Assembly (NCBI RefSeq): GCF_902806685.2
Contig: NC_048563.1
Span: forward strand, 2,356,001-2,420,000
DNA length: 64,000 nt
Reading direction: 5' to 3'
From: Maniola hyperantus
Lineage: Eukaryota; Arthropoda; Insecta; Lepidoptera; Nymphalidae
Both the position numbers and the translations under genes were made by a program. Shown here one piece after another: positions 38,301-61,899 of this stretch (its first letter is position 1; every line of letters starts with the position of its first letter). Under the pieces are notes generated by a model. It worked only from the letters and a program-made list of their open reading frames with translations. It did not search any database and was not told the origin of the DNA.

Positions 38301-39040
38301 TAGTAACTCTAAACAAGGATTAGGGCAATTTTTAATGAAAATCTTTACAAAGTATAAAATAAAGTCGCTTCCCGCTGTCTGTATGTATAGTATGAACGCG
38401 TAGACCTTTTAAACTACGCAACGGATTTTAATGCGGTTTTCACCAATAGATAGAGTGATTCAAGAGGAAGGTTTATAGCTATAGTTTAATTCTCAAAAAA
38501 TTAGAGATCCCTAGAGAAATTGAAATAATGTGAATTAGGTCGGAAAAAATCCTCTCATTTAAGAGTTTCCGAGGCAATGACACCACATTAGTATCTACAT
38601 TGCACCCATGCGAAATCGGGGCGGGTCGCTAGTATTACAATAAAACTTAAAGCTAGCCTTATCTAATTACTATACAAATAATGTCCGCGTGGAATGGTGC
38701 CAAGAATACTGGCTGCATTTCCGCGCTGGACAGCCAGGCTGATCCGTTGCGCAAAAAATGAGCCAGCTCTTCTGTCACCAGATGAGGCTATTAACCACAG
38801 TGAAATGTCTCGTATTAAACCAGGTGCGGGAAACCGCGGGTGTGCGGGGCGTCCCTACGCCTCATACCCCGATTGCCATCTCGACCTGTCGCATACTATA
38901 GGTAGATACACATACATAATTAATACCAAATAGAAAAACAACTTACAGGAAAAGTCAATCAACACTGTAATAAGTATAGAAAGAGTTAAATAAGGATTAA
39001 CTTTGAAAATTCCTTTCATAATTTTCCACTGAATCGCCAT
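9896..39040 (-). CDS. Secreted tandem pseudo-astacin protein (12 exons, ~1172 aa)
   Basis: I joined 12 exons with GT-AG borders and unbroken phase: 39040-38947, 38232-38152, 37464-37283, 35291-35153, 27273-27140, 25564-23619, 22767-22588, 22359-22208, 21092-20923, 14176-14029, 12126-11981, 10042-9896 (TAA). The start ATG opens a signal-peptide-like stretch (hydrophobic residues ~17-30). Astacin domain 1 spans ~43-237: WPNATISFYV entry, Cys79, Met-turn SVMHFG, end DLRKIEIIYGPEC. Domain 2 spans ~955-1157: IWPDGVVRYVV, GRVGGRQ, RHDRDQFVRV, end DIIKINSVYGVHC. In family consensus HExxHxxGxxH, domain 1 has T135, A136, K139, F145; domain 2 has M1045, M1046, A1049, F1055. Neither can bind catalytic zinc normally. 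Domain 2 also lacks the Met-turn Met (T1100). The linker is Asn-rich, then Arg/Glu/Ser-rich, with RRKR at 256, 459, 672 and 706. Inferred role: non-enzymatic secreted protein, perhaps furin-processed; ligand unknown. The fold assignment is firm; expression is unproven. Confidence 0.86.
10060..10520 (+). repeat. GC-rich transposon remnant in pseudo-astacin intron 11
   Basis: Ends with the RTE LINE 3' phrase (TATGTCCAGCAGTGGACGCA). The rest, including a CGGGGGGGTAAGGGGG tract, is not assigned. Confidence 0.45.
12160..12415 (+). mobile_element. SINE, family 3
   Basis: GTGATAGCCTAGTGGTTAAG (A box-like) and GGGGTTTGATCCCG (B box-like), then AAAACATCGTGAGGAAACCT and a tail ending ATGGCGATGGGTTGA. 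Other copies: 2915-3005, 37510-37800, 41727-41915 (+); 6590-6790, 20525-20685, 32690-32890, 34720-34850 (-). Confidence 0.8.
12730..12920 (+). mobile_element. LINE 3' end fragment
   Basis: ATGGGGTTATTCAAGGGGCG, CGGCAACGCATCGGCGGTTC and CAGGTGACCCGCCTGCTCG, then a short A-run: a non-LTR element tail common in Lepidoptera. Confidence 0.6.
13085..13262 (+). repeat. Dispersed repeat related to 38640-38830
   Basis: Shares CCTGGCTGTCCAGCGCGGAA, CTTGGCACCATTCCACGCGG and an AAGGCTAGCTTTAAGTTTTA end with the inverted copy at 38640-38830. Confidence 0.7.
13689..14028 (+). mobile_element. SINE, tRNA-derived family 1, abutting an exon
   Basis: Full-length copy: A box TGGCGCAGTGG, B box GGTTCGATTCC, body and poly(A). 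The A-run touches pseudo-astacin exon 10 (ends 14029), so on the minus strand the donor reads CCAG|GTTTTTTT. Other copies: 11651-11955 (+), 6796-7030 (+, 3' part), 39585-39905 (-), 46737-46935 (+, 3' part), 9062-9117 (-, scrap). Confidence 0.88.
14765..14890. mobile_element. Fold-back element
   Basis: Arms around AGTCGCTTAATCGTTACATA and TAAGTAACGATTAGCGACT enclose ACGAGACAGA inner arms. In pseudo-astacin intron 9. Confidence 0.65.
15590..15800 (+). mobile_element. LINE 3' end, GGTTCTTCTCGGTAGGAA family
   Basis: CTCCAGCAATGCACGGGGCT, CTTGCTGGTTCTTCTCGG and a tail TACATGAATAAAAAA. Other copies: 33385-33490, 39925-40040 (+); 34856-35145 (-, split by a SINE) and 47280-47590 (-). Confidence 0.7.
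16001..17024. other. Intronic stretch without a gene
   Basis: AT-rich. Part of 16440-16660 (TTGCAACAATGCATTGT, CAATCATTATTACAATC) is related in inverted form to 32048-32160, so it is a dispersed repeat. The rest is unassigned. Confidence 0.45.
17025..18920 (-). pseudogene. Hsp70: HSP70 pseudogene (intronless, six frameshifts)
   Basis: Cytosolic HSP70 chaperone homologue: MVAIGIDLGTACSCVAVW (ATP-binding start), VPAYFSDSQRQATRLAG, YDLGGGTFDVSIL, VILVGGSTRIPKI and a substrate-binding domain starting near NTPIPCRYTK. The frame breaks near 18613, 17990, 17395, 17290, 17205 and 17130. Each break is restored by adding one base, and I see no substitution nonsense codons. The C-terminus reads TIEEVVDYR instead of ending EEVD, so the TPR co-chaperone tail is also lost. 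It lies in intron 9 of the pseudo-astacin gene, same strand. It has no introns, as usual for inducible HSP70, and its promoter is still recognisable, so it is a decayed gene copy rather than a processed one. Six assembly indels are possible but unlikely, because neighbouring genes read cleanly. Confidence 0.9.
19024..19065 (-). promoter_or_regulatory. Heat-shock promoter of the HSP70 pseudogene
   Basis: On the minus strand, TATAAAAG at 19031-19024 lies ~105 bases before the ATG. A heat-shock element of alternating GAA/TTC units (AGAATATTCTAGA, 19053-19065) lies just upstream, with CCAAT-type motifs near 19045 and 19078. Confidence 0.65.
19923..20015 (+). repeat. (GT)n microsatellite
   Basis: Nearly pure GT run in pseudo-astacin intron 9. 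Confidence 0.95.
21430..21725 (+). repeat. Dispersed repeat, ACAGCGGGAAGCGACTTTAT family
   Basis: Begins GGCCCGCCCCAGCTTCGCAT and ends ATACATACAGACAGCGGGAA. An inverted copy is at 38350-38640. Confidence 0.75.
22926..23387 (+). repeat. Dispersed repeat nested in a second repeat
   Basis: A near full-length copy of the AAGTGCGAGTC family interrupts the ATTATAAAGAGGTAAA family (22795-22925 and 23388-23442). The latter family is also at 15095-15290 and 45160-45475. Confidence 0.75.
24113..25390 (-). repeat. Two 213-aa in-frame repeats in the pseudo-astacin linker
   Basis: Two direct 639-bp units, 25390-24752 and 24751-24113, encode residues ~269-481 and ~482-694. They look roughly 90% identical by eye. 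Each begins NLRINR(A/D)ISPPPENN, carries many N-x-S/T sequons, a cysteine cluster (ERVNIC; VFCD; SKYCGWGSNNRCPKSY) and ends with an RRKR-D site. Both lie in one large exon, so the duplication happened within the exon. I recognise no known domain in the unit. Confidence 0.93.
25675..25800. mobile_element. Fold-back MITE
   Basis: CTCACGTGCCATTTTAACT and TATCATGTCAAA on the left pair with their complements at the right. It lies close to the acceptor of the large pseudo-astacin exon. Confidence 0.7.
25960..26275 (-). mobile_element. RTE-type LINE fragment (C-terminus)
   Basis: Reads IRRRTRVTDIAQRVAKLKWQ, RWGTKVLEW and TRWTDDIRRVAGSRWIQAVQ. A run of nine G at 26057 expands the RPPPPT segment. Confidence 0.85.
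26430..26575. mobile_element. Fold-back MITE
   Basis: CTCTAAACTAAACTAAAATG and GTCTAAATCTATTGCTATCC pair with complements at the right end. In pseudo-astacin intron 5. Confidence 0.75.
28300..28368. repeat. AT-rich tandem repeat
   Basis: About four copies of an 18-base TTAATATTAATATTAAAT-type unit, itself nearly palindromic. Confidence 0.9.
28590..29110 (+). repeat. Dispersed repeat split by another repeat
   Basis: GGTTAGGTACGAGTCGGACT at the left and TCGGGTACGGAACCCTAA at the right belong to one element. The 28725-28950 GACTGACTGATC copy sits inside it. Confidence 0.6.
29205..29210 (-). promoter_or_regulatory. Polyadenylation signal for the aminopeptidase gene
   Basis: AATAAA on the minus strand, about 790 bases after the stop. 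I found no closer AATAAA, so the 3' UTR would contain the three fold-back elements at 29270-29970. Confidence 0.4.
29270..29530. mobile_element. Fold-back element
   Basis: The ends are imperfect inverted repeats (CTCATCTGGTGACAGAAGG near 29310 against its complement near 29500, and ACGAGAC at the outer edge). Related pieces lie at 13085-13262 and 38640-38830. Confidence 0.55.
29545..29701. mobile_element. MITE with long terminal inverted repeats
   Basis: CTAAGGCTGAGATCTATAGA at the left is matched by its complement at the right. Inner arms with ACGAGACAGAT are also inverted. Relatives with the same inner arms are at 14765-14890 and 58440-58545. Confidence 0.75.
29797..29968. mobile_element. 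MITE with long terminal inverted repeats
   Basis: ATCTGTCACGGCTTTACTCA...TAGTCGACG and its complement form arms of about 45 bases. A one-armed relative lies at 42725-42880 between mRpS35 and RpL4. Confidence 0.75.
29998..31713 (-). CDS. M17 family metallo-aminopeptidase (Dip-B / W07G4.4-like), intronless
   Basis: Cytosolic-type leucyl aminopeptidase family protein of 571 aa, expected to remove N-terminal residues from small peptides using two metal ions. The catalytic domain is intact: VGKGVTYDTGG (K330, D335), DVKISG (K342), SRDKSGAA (D353) and the M17 signature NTDAEGR (D413, E415, R417). These match all usual metal ligands and the catalytic Lys and Arg. The N-terminal third is the variable M17 domain. 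A second ATG at 31527 (MAQDFKLYEN) would give 509 aa, close to the usual length of insect Dip-B-like proteins, so the first 62 residues may be an extension or untranslated. It lies on the same strand inside intron 4 of the pseudo-astacin gene. The lack of introns suggests a retrogene, but I see no flanking duplication to prove that. Confidence 0.93.
   Translation of the reverse strand: MCHKRRLVINRQHRRNTIKTFAGNQAPLKNFLRALGLLSTVECLIDFAYITSQSLIKPRPNNMAQDFKLYENIFIETNLQSPDYDGVILILYPQEMNIRQPRHISSFIDKIALVDKHIHKVATVWNCDYVSGGRLVLSPTGKITPYHDVTVVKEAAKKGMLRALDAGMKKPLLIVENIVDFPDGQLVCILGGLEAFYVALQIRERQDSKNFIRIGLHAEEKHKEAFEKIVRNAIALERSRIFARDIAGGDPERMAPPKIVEFVKNSFDGESNITVNVIDDEEFIAENYPLLAAVSRASNRVDRHKARVVEIEYNSSNPTRVTETLLLVGKGVTYDTGGADVKISGKMAGMSRDKSGAAAVAGFLKACAILKPPHLKVIGVLCLTRNSIGEESYVADELLISKSGKFVRVTNTDAEGRFAMADSVFKLSELAGKELNPHIYTIATLTGHARACYGNYTAAMDNHSAKATNHSGRLQFSGSRIGEGFEVSTVRAEDLAVNNGKCKGDDLVQVCCDTKYRNHQLAAGFLIKVGGLEDKNIKYTHLDIAGSAGMPPEEPTAVPILSLCHLHKVML
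31714..34095. other. Upstream flank of the aminopeptidase within intron 4
   Basis: No gene seen. Contains a dispersed repeat (32048-32160), other repeats at 32258-32462 and 32690-33025, a CTAT run (33296-33312), a LINE tail (33385-33490), and a small hairpin GGCACTGGCTCCCA / TGGGAGCCAGTGG at 33672-33730. Confidence 0.5.
34856..35145 (-). mobile_element. LINE 3' end split by a tRNA-Phe-like SINE
   Basis: The LINE text TTAACTAGTTTAATTTACC (unbroken at 47325) is interrupted by the SINE at ~34920-35058. The LINE remnant stops about eight bases from the exon 4 splice donor of the pseudo-astacin gene. Confidence 0.7.
35325..36450 (+). repeat. Two related dispersed repeats
   Basis: Units begin CTAGCTGACCCGCCCCGGCT (35320) and AGTTGCCCGCGACTTCGTCC (35810) and share internal phrases such as TAACTTCAAAAA and CCCCATTTAACCC. 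They end in CAGTCAGT/GTCAGTGAGT runs. No intact ORF. Confidence 0.6.
37828..38143 (+). mobile_element. 5'-truncated RTE-type LINE (3' end)
   Basis: The plus strand reads, with frameshifts, IRNEEIRRTTKVTDI, SKLKWQWAGY and an end like LGKAYVQQW, then a GATGATGAT tail. This is the C-terminus of the RTE-type LINEs common in Lepidoptera. It sits in intron 2 of the pseudo-astacin gene and is bounded by the duplicated splice-donor sequence. Confidence 0.8.
38144..38161. repeat. Target-site duplication overlapping the exon 2 splice donor
   Basis: ATGCTTACCAAAATGTGT here and ATGCTTACCAAAACGTGT at 37810-37827 differ at one base and flank a truncated RTE LINE. On the minus strand the site contains the end of pseudo-astacin exon 2 and its donor (TTTTG|GTAAGC), so the donor exists twice. 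Confidence 0.75.
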
Positions 39041-39142
39041 TTTCGATTTTAATATTATGGCGAAATCGAAATCATAACTGAATTTTTTTTATGAGCGTTT
39101 TTACGATACCTACGATCTATTAAATTTACTGAACCATATAAA

Positions 39143-39590
39143 ACCGGCCAAGTGCGAGTCAGACTTGCGCACCGAGGGTTCTGTACTACAGTCGTATTTT
39201 TTCCACATTTTGCACGATAAATCAAAAACTAATATGCATAAAAATAAATAAAAAAACTGTTTTAGAATCGACATATACAGCCCTTTCATATGATACCCTA
39301 CTTGATATAGTAATTTTACTTTAAAAGTTGAAAATACCAATTATTTGTTCATAAAATGTTTTCATGAACAAATAATTAGTATTTTCAACTTTTAAAGTAA
39401 AATTACTATATCAAGTAGGGTATCATATGAAAGGGCTGTATATTATGTCAATTCTAAAACAGATTTTTATTTATTTTTTATGTATCATAGTTTTTGAATT
39501 ATCCTGCAAAATGTCGAAAAAATACGACTGTAGTACGGAACCCTTATTGCGCGAGCCTGACTCGCACTTGGCCGGTTTTTAATTCAGATA
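39143..39590. repeat. Head-to-head inverted pair of the same dispersed repeat
   Basis: Arms 39143-39350 and 39358-39590 are complementary over ~200 bases with a short centre (CATAAAATGTTTTCATG). Both end in the CCGGCCAAGTGCGAGTC motif. It lies ~100 bases upstream of the pseudo-astacin start codon. Confidence 0.85.
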
Positions 39591-40069
39591 CAAGTTAGCC
39601 CTTGACTGCAATCTCCCCTGGTGGTAAGTGATGATGCAGTCTAAAATGGAAGCGGGCTAGCCTAGGAGTATTGCAGTTTTATTAAACCCATGCCCCTTTG
39701 GTTTCTACACGGCATCGTACCGGAACGCTAAATCGCTTGGCGGCACAGCTTTGCCGGTAGAGTGGTAACTAGCCACGGCCAAAGCCTCCCACCAGACCAG
39801 ACCAGAAATTTAGAAATTTTAAAATTCCAACCCCTTGAAAGGAATCGAACCCGGGACCTCCCACTAATAACACCACAGTGCGTACCATTGCGCCAGAGAG
39901 GTCGTCAGAATCATTCGAATCTTCGAAAGAGCATCTGCCGAGTTTCTCGCTGGCTCGTCTCGGTAGGAAAGGCATTCCGAATCAGTGGTAGATGCATATT
40001 ATGACGATTCAAATGTAAAATTTAATTTGAATTACAATCTTTCTTTTTCTATAAAACGTAGCTTTTAGG

Positions 40070-40432
40070 GTTCCGTTCCTCAAAAGGAAAAAAGGAACCC
40101 TCATAGAATCACTTTGTTGTCTGTCTGTCTGTCCGTTGTGTCTGTCAAGAAAACCCGTTATATAACGCCTCCGCGTTTCCCCGTGAAGGTTTTTACGATT
40201 TGTTTATCTTTTAAGCAAACTAGTCAAGTCAAGAGTGAATAGGCATCTTCTAGGCCAGCGCCTATTTTCCATAATTGTCTGTCTGTCTGTCCGCTGTGTC
40301 TGTCAAGAAAACCCGTTATATAACGCCTCCGCGTTTCCCCGTGAAGGTTTTTACGCTTTGTTCATCTTTTAAGCAAACTAGTCAAGTCAAGAGTGAATAG
40401 GCATCTTCTAGGCCAGCGCACTCCATCTTAGG
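40070..40432. repeat. ~158-bp tandem duplication
   Basis: TGTCTGTCTGTCTGTCCG...CTTCTAGGCCAGCGC occurs twice in tandem (40117-40274, 40275-40428) with few differences, downstream of a scrap of the GGTTCCGT repeat. It lies between the mRpS35 3' end and the pseudo-astacin promoter side. Confidence 0.88.
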
Positions 40433-40573
40433 CTGCATTATTACTGCCAGCAGGTCTAGTTGCAGCCATTAGCAATAATCATTAGCTATCTATAGATTAA
40501 AAAAACTTTAGCCATCAAATAAAACGACAACATACAAACTAAAATGCATAATATAATGTCCACTTATAAATAG

Positions 40574-42191
40574 TTATGTTACAATTTTCTTTTCCGGCAA
40601 CCCGAGTAACTTCCTAACATTTTCATCATAAGTTTTCAACGTGGCCTCACTTTCACCATCGTTAAACAAAGATGAGACAGCATTCTTGTATTCCGTTGCA
40701 TTAGGTATCGTTGAGACTTCAAACGATACATACTCCTCGTTGCTCAATGATTTCTCTTCGTTATTACATTTGAAATGCCAGTTAACGAGGTTCTTCTTTG
40801 ATTGGTTTAGGTTGAAATCATAATATTCCATGTCCGTTAAAGTTTTGTCTCCTTCCCAGTCCTCTACGCTCCACGATTCGTGATAACAGGCAGTTAGCAA
40901 ATAGTTAACGTAATCCAAATTCTGTTGTCTGACTGGACAGCGGTCAGCTGTTATCGTGACTAGATCTGTTTCTTCATTGTACCTGAAAAAGTAGTAAAAA
41001 TGGTAGGAGACCGACCAGTTCTGGGCCCAGGTTAGGGCACGGTCTTATTACAGAAAAATGAATTATTGGAATAAATCCTTTATTTTATGACTAGCTGCCC
41101 TGGCGAACTTCGTACCGCCTAACCCCCCCCATTTGCCACCTCGACCTGTCGGAATGTAATGACGGAAATGAAAAGCTTAATTATTATTAATATTTAACTG
41201 GGTAAAAGGTTTTAAATTAGTAGGAGGGAGAAAGGAGAAGAGGGGAAAGAGTGGGCGAGAGAAAAGGAGATTTGGGTAACATACCTGTCATCAACCAATC
41301 TCAGGAACTTATCACGAGCATGCTTATCAAGTTTTAAATCAGCCAGCTTGATTCTCAATATAACGATTCGTGACAATGGGTTCCTTATCACGGGACTCGC
41401 ATGACAGTAGTCAGAGGTTATGATTTCTAACGGATAATGCTTTTCTATAGCCTCCTCCGAGTTGAGGAGTTTGGGCCATTCGGTACAGTACTTCTTTATT
41501 GCTTCGCACTGAGTTTTTATGACCGGTGGAGTTAGATGGAGGAAGTTCGGTACTTTCATAAGTTCGGCGTTGGCCTTTTTGCCGGGTGGGGCTTGGCCCT
41601 TTGGTACGTAGCCCTGTCTGAGTGGTAGTGGTACTGTTGAAGGGTGAAACGATCGTGGTCCTGGCCATACGTTGCCCCATTTCTGTAAATAACGGAAAAT
41701 ACTTAGTTCATGAAAGTGAGAAGCTGTGATAGAATATGTGATAGGTTAGGACGTCCGCCTTCTAATCGGAGGTCCGGATCTCTAACTTTTCGGCGTTATG
41801 CACGTTTAAAGTAATTAAATATCACTTGCTTTAGCGGTGAAGGAAAACATCGTGAGGAAACCTGCATGCCTGAGAGTTCTCCATAATGTTCAGTAAGGCA
41901 TTATCTTAACTAGAAACTGATAGGTAAATTTTATTATAATAATTAACCTATAACGGGCTTTTAAAGAGTTCTTACCTGATCTGTACGCATCTTCTCCGTC
42001 CTATCGGGCGGTACCTCGGCCCTGCGAGCGACTCTTCTCTGAAACTTATCCCTTTTCTTCAAAATATCCAGAACGCGAAATTCTTCCTCTTCTTCCCCGT
42101 GTTTCGTCGATTCCGCGGTGGTTGAAGCAAGACGCCATATTCTAGCGTTGTAAATACCTCCGGGCTTGTAGTTTCTTATAAAAACGCTCAT
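40574..42191 (-). CDS. mRpS35: Mitochondrial ribosomal protein S35 (3 exons, 340 aa)
   Basis: Component of the small subunit of the mitochondrial ribosome. Exons 42191-41976, 41682-41285 and 40982-40574 (stop) join in phases 0 and 2. The N-terminus (MSVFIRNYKPGG..., few acidic residues) fits a mitochondrial targeting peptide. Family hallmarks follow in order: VPPDRTEKM, KVPNFLHLTPPVIK, CTEWPKLLNSEE, ASPVIRNPLSRIVILRIKLA, the junction RLVDDR|YNEETDLVTITADRCPVR, LLTACYHESW and a C-terminal NVRKLLGLPEKK. The length matches animal mRpS35. It lies between the pseudo-astacin gene and RpL4, all on the minus strand. A SINE fragment sits in intron 1 (41727-41915). Confidence 0.95.
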
Positions 42192-42719
42192 TTTTAAAGT
42201 TTTTTTTCTTTATTTACAATGTTAAAATTTTACAAATACAGCCATTTTAAGGTTATGTACTTTTTTACTAGGGATGTCACAACGTGTCAAAATGAGTTAC
42301 CGATTAATCGTAAATATTGCATGTTTCGATTAAATTATCGATTTTTGCACTGCAGCTATCAGGAGCTAAAAGCCAGGGAATACGATACGATCACTTTGTT
42401 TTTGATAGTTGCTGGCTCCTTGATTGAGCTGGACAGTACAGTAGCCGACAGAAAATAGTGCACATCGACCTTTAGAAAGAGCGAGCCGTTATCTCCGTCA
42501 CTCATACCAATGTGACGTTTTGCCGGTATCAACGACAGAGAACGCTCAACAAAACCGCTATCTCTTTTTAAAGGCCGATGTACTTACAATATTTCCTGCC
42601 GGGTACTGTATTTCCAAGTTTACCTACTGATTATTTTACACCACGTCGCCCGGTTCAGGGTCTATAGTCTATACTATATTGTAGTAGTACTTCCAACTTC
42701 TTTGACTATATTACTTTAT

Positions 42720-43215
42720 AAATACTATCTGTCCCGGCTTACTCACGTGTGTAGTCGACGTTAGCCCGACTAGTTTCGAACCCATCCGGGGTCCTTTTTC
42801 AAGGGAGTCCGTCCGCGCACGCGCCGCGGTTTTGACTGCGGGACGACAATGGAAATCACTCACGGTAGTTTAAACGCTAAAATATATTACTTTACGCTAC
42901 GACTGTACCTAGTTTAGTAACTTTTATAGCAATAAACATCGCATTCGCAAGTCACTGCACTAGTTGCACTGAGCAACTACGATCGCAGAAAGCCTTCATT
43001 GGAAAATGACCTCAAGTTCTTACAAAAGGTATGATACACCTAGTTCTACAGAACTTTCTTTTCTTTCCTTTTTCAGATAATTCTGAATTGCAGATCTAAG
43101 GTATATGTACTCGTAACTTTAGTTTTAAGTTTGCGTAATAATTATCACCACTATATCTTAGAAATCCAACATCTGACCATCAAAAAGTCATTACCTATTT
43201 TGAATAAATCATTTG
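42720..43215. other. mRpS35-RpL4 intergenic repeats
   Basis: A relative of the 29797 MITE (42725-42880), then unique-looking AT-rich sequence and a LINE tail (43115-43215, TTTGACTTTGACTTTG end). No gene seen. Confidence 0.55.
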
Positions 43216-43429
43216 ACTTTGACTTTGTACTAGTGTAGGTCTACTATAAAGGTCGTTTGCAGTGCTTAGTCGCTTGCTAATGAATATTTTAAAATACTGA
43301 CAACCTAAGCTACCTACTTTTGGATTCTCAATAAAAAAAATAAGTATTTTAACTTTCATAAGTTTTATTTACAGCTTTATAATATAAATAAAAGAAAAAA
43401 AAAACGACAAATTATATTTCTATAAACTT

Positions 43430-43435
43430 TTTATT
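43430..43435 (-). promoter_or_regulatory. RpL4 polyadenylation signal
   Basis: AATAAA on the minus strand, five bases after the TGA (GAACGAAATAAAAAG). Confidence 0.65.
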
Positions 43436-43439
43436 TCGT

Positions 43440-60070
<16,631 letters not shown>

Positions 60071-60466
60071 TTTTCGCTTTTGAAGCGAGGTTATTCCTCC
60101 TAAAAAACACTATAGGCAGCGGTAAAGACCATCCGCCATGCCACGAAGGAATGAAAGGACCGGAAGCGTCAGTTTTTCTGACAAAAGTTATCGAGTATTG
60201 CCATTAGTATTAATTAGTCAAAATAGAAATTAATTGAAAATATTCTTTGAGTAAAAAATGTTGTAAAGTTCAAAGTTTATCAAAAATAAATATGCGATTT
60301 TTATTTTCTTTCAATGTAAAAAAAAGTTCAAATTAAATGTTTTAAGATATTTTGTTTTCCACTTTTCGTTAGACATAGACATAGTTTTTTTTTGTTGGCA
60401 AAGGTAGATGATCCTTGCTTGCTTCTTTCATATTTTATTTTTAAGTTAAATGTCAATAATATTATG

Positions 60467-60818
60467 ACGGTTTTACATTACAATAAAACCGATATTATGT
60501 GCCGAGAGGGAAAACATACAGCATTTATGTATGAAGAAGAAGCAATTATGTACTCACCGCATATATGCGCGCTTCATCCATAAACATGTATATTCCTATG
60601 CAATAATGTAGTTTACCTTACCGGATATAGGGGCGCTAGTGTCTCACCCAGCAAGGCAGTGAGCCGCTGCCATCTTGGATGTCATAGTCTTCACCAGGAA
60701 GAAGTTCCTGCAATGCTGTATGTTTTCCCTCTCGGCACATAATATCGGTTTTATTGTAATGTAAAACCGTCATATTGATGTGCCTCCGGTAAAACATACA
60801 GCATTTATGTATGAAGAC
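60467..60818. repeat. Inverted and direct repeat cluster upstream of RpL4
   Basis: A block with ACATTACAATAAAACCGATA and GAGAGGGAAAACATACAGCA at 60467-60538 is repeated inverted at 60718-60776. Its last part (GTAAAACATACAGCATTTAT) follows again in direct orientation at 60790-60818. This could be terminal and internal complementary repeats of the DIRS-like element, since it lies 3' of its coding remnants. Confidence 0.6.
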
Positions 60819-61899
60819 GTGTTTGTTATCTGCTGGTGAAATGTATTACCCACAACGCTATGATGAATCAAAGGGAGTTAATCTGTCAATTGAATAACAA
60901 AAATATTAATCGTTAAGTTAGATCAAATAACCACGTCCCCTTCATTGTCACCTATTAAAGTTATTGTTATTTCTAACCAGGGTTAATAAGTTAAAATATA
61001 ATGTCTAAAAGACAACCAATTTAAATGATTTATGTCTGTAATTTTGATAAGGATTACTAAAACTCAAACCGGACCATATAATGATTATATTGAAAAATAA
61101 GCTTCAGTTACTTTGAGATCTCCTCCGGGCAATAATGATTTCAACAAGAGTGTCTGGTAATCTCCAGTTACCACGAGATACTAGTATATCGTCCATTGAT
61201 TGGTTATCTGTCCCCAAAGAAACTACTGTTGATCCACTGATGAATCCCTGGGGATACAGGAATGCTGCCACATTGCTTAAGAACTGAACTGTTCCAGTGA
61301 TCTATTACAGTACGTGATGCGGCTTCAGTTTCATTACAGTTGGTGATAAAAAGATTACAATATATTTAAATTCTTAACTTCATTCTGCTTGACCTATTTT
61401 CCTGTGTCAAAGACATACATGTAGTACTACTGTAGTATACTAGTACATTAATAGAGAATTATGTTTTCTGTTATACTATTATGTTTTGAAAGTGTCCATC
61501 CGTATTTATGTTAAGAGTGAGTGTCAGTCTTTGGGCCAAATAAAGTATATAATATATGTTTCCCGGTGACACAGACTTTCAGTTGTCAACCCTTCGTTCC
61601 AGGGCAACAATTGTCCATATAGGTTCGTCTAGATATCTCGGGAAGTGTGTGCTTAAATGAGAGCTTCTGTAGTTAGTGCTTGAGCTCTACCTTAAGGTCC
61701 TGTATGATAAATGGTTTAGTAATTTTGAGTTTAGCCACGTCAATAATTGCCTAGTGTCCACATGTGGATCATAGAAAGTTAACCGCCACCAGGTTTCGCA
61801 CCAGTTTAACCATTTTTTGATGTCTGGTAGGTAGGTAGGACAAAAATTGCTTCCAACAAGCACCTGTTCTTTACTTCTCGTATAGACTACTCCTTTATT
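60819..61899. other. Gene-free stretch, probably transposon remnant
   Basis: Between the repeat cluster and the DIRS-like domains. An open minus-strand stretch near 61300-61130 (STVVSLGTDNQSMDDILVSR) looks coding but I cannot assign it. Confidence 0.35.

Noticed and set aside
38694..38933. Plus-strand 79-codon ORF
   Set aside because: It runs across a dispersed repeat into a GC-rich MITE; both are repeated elsewhere in the window.
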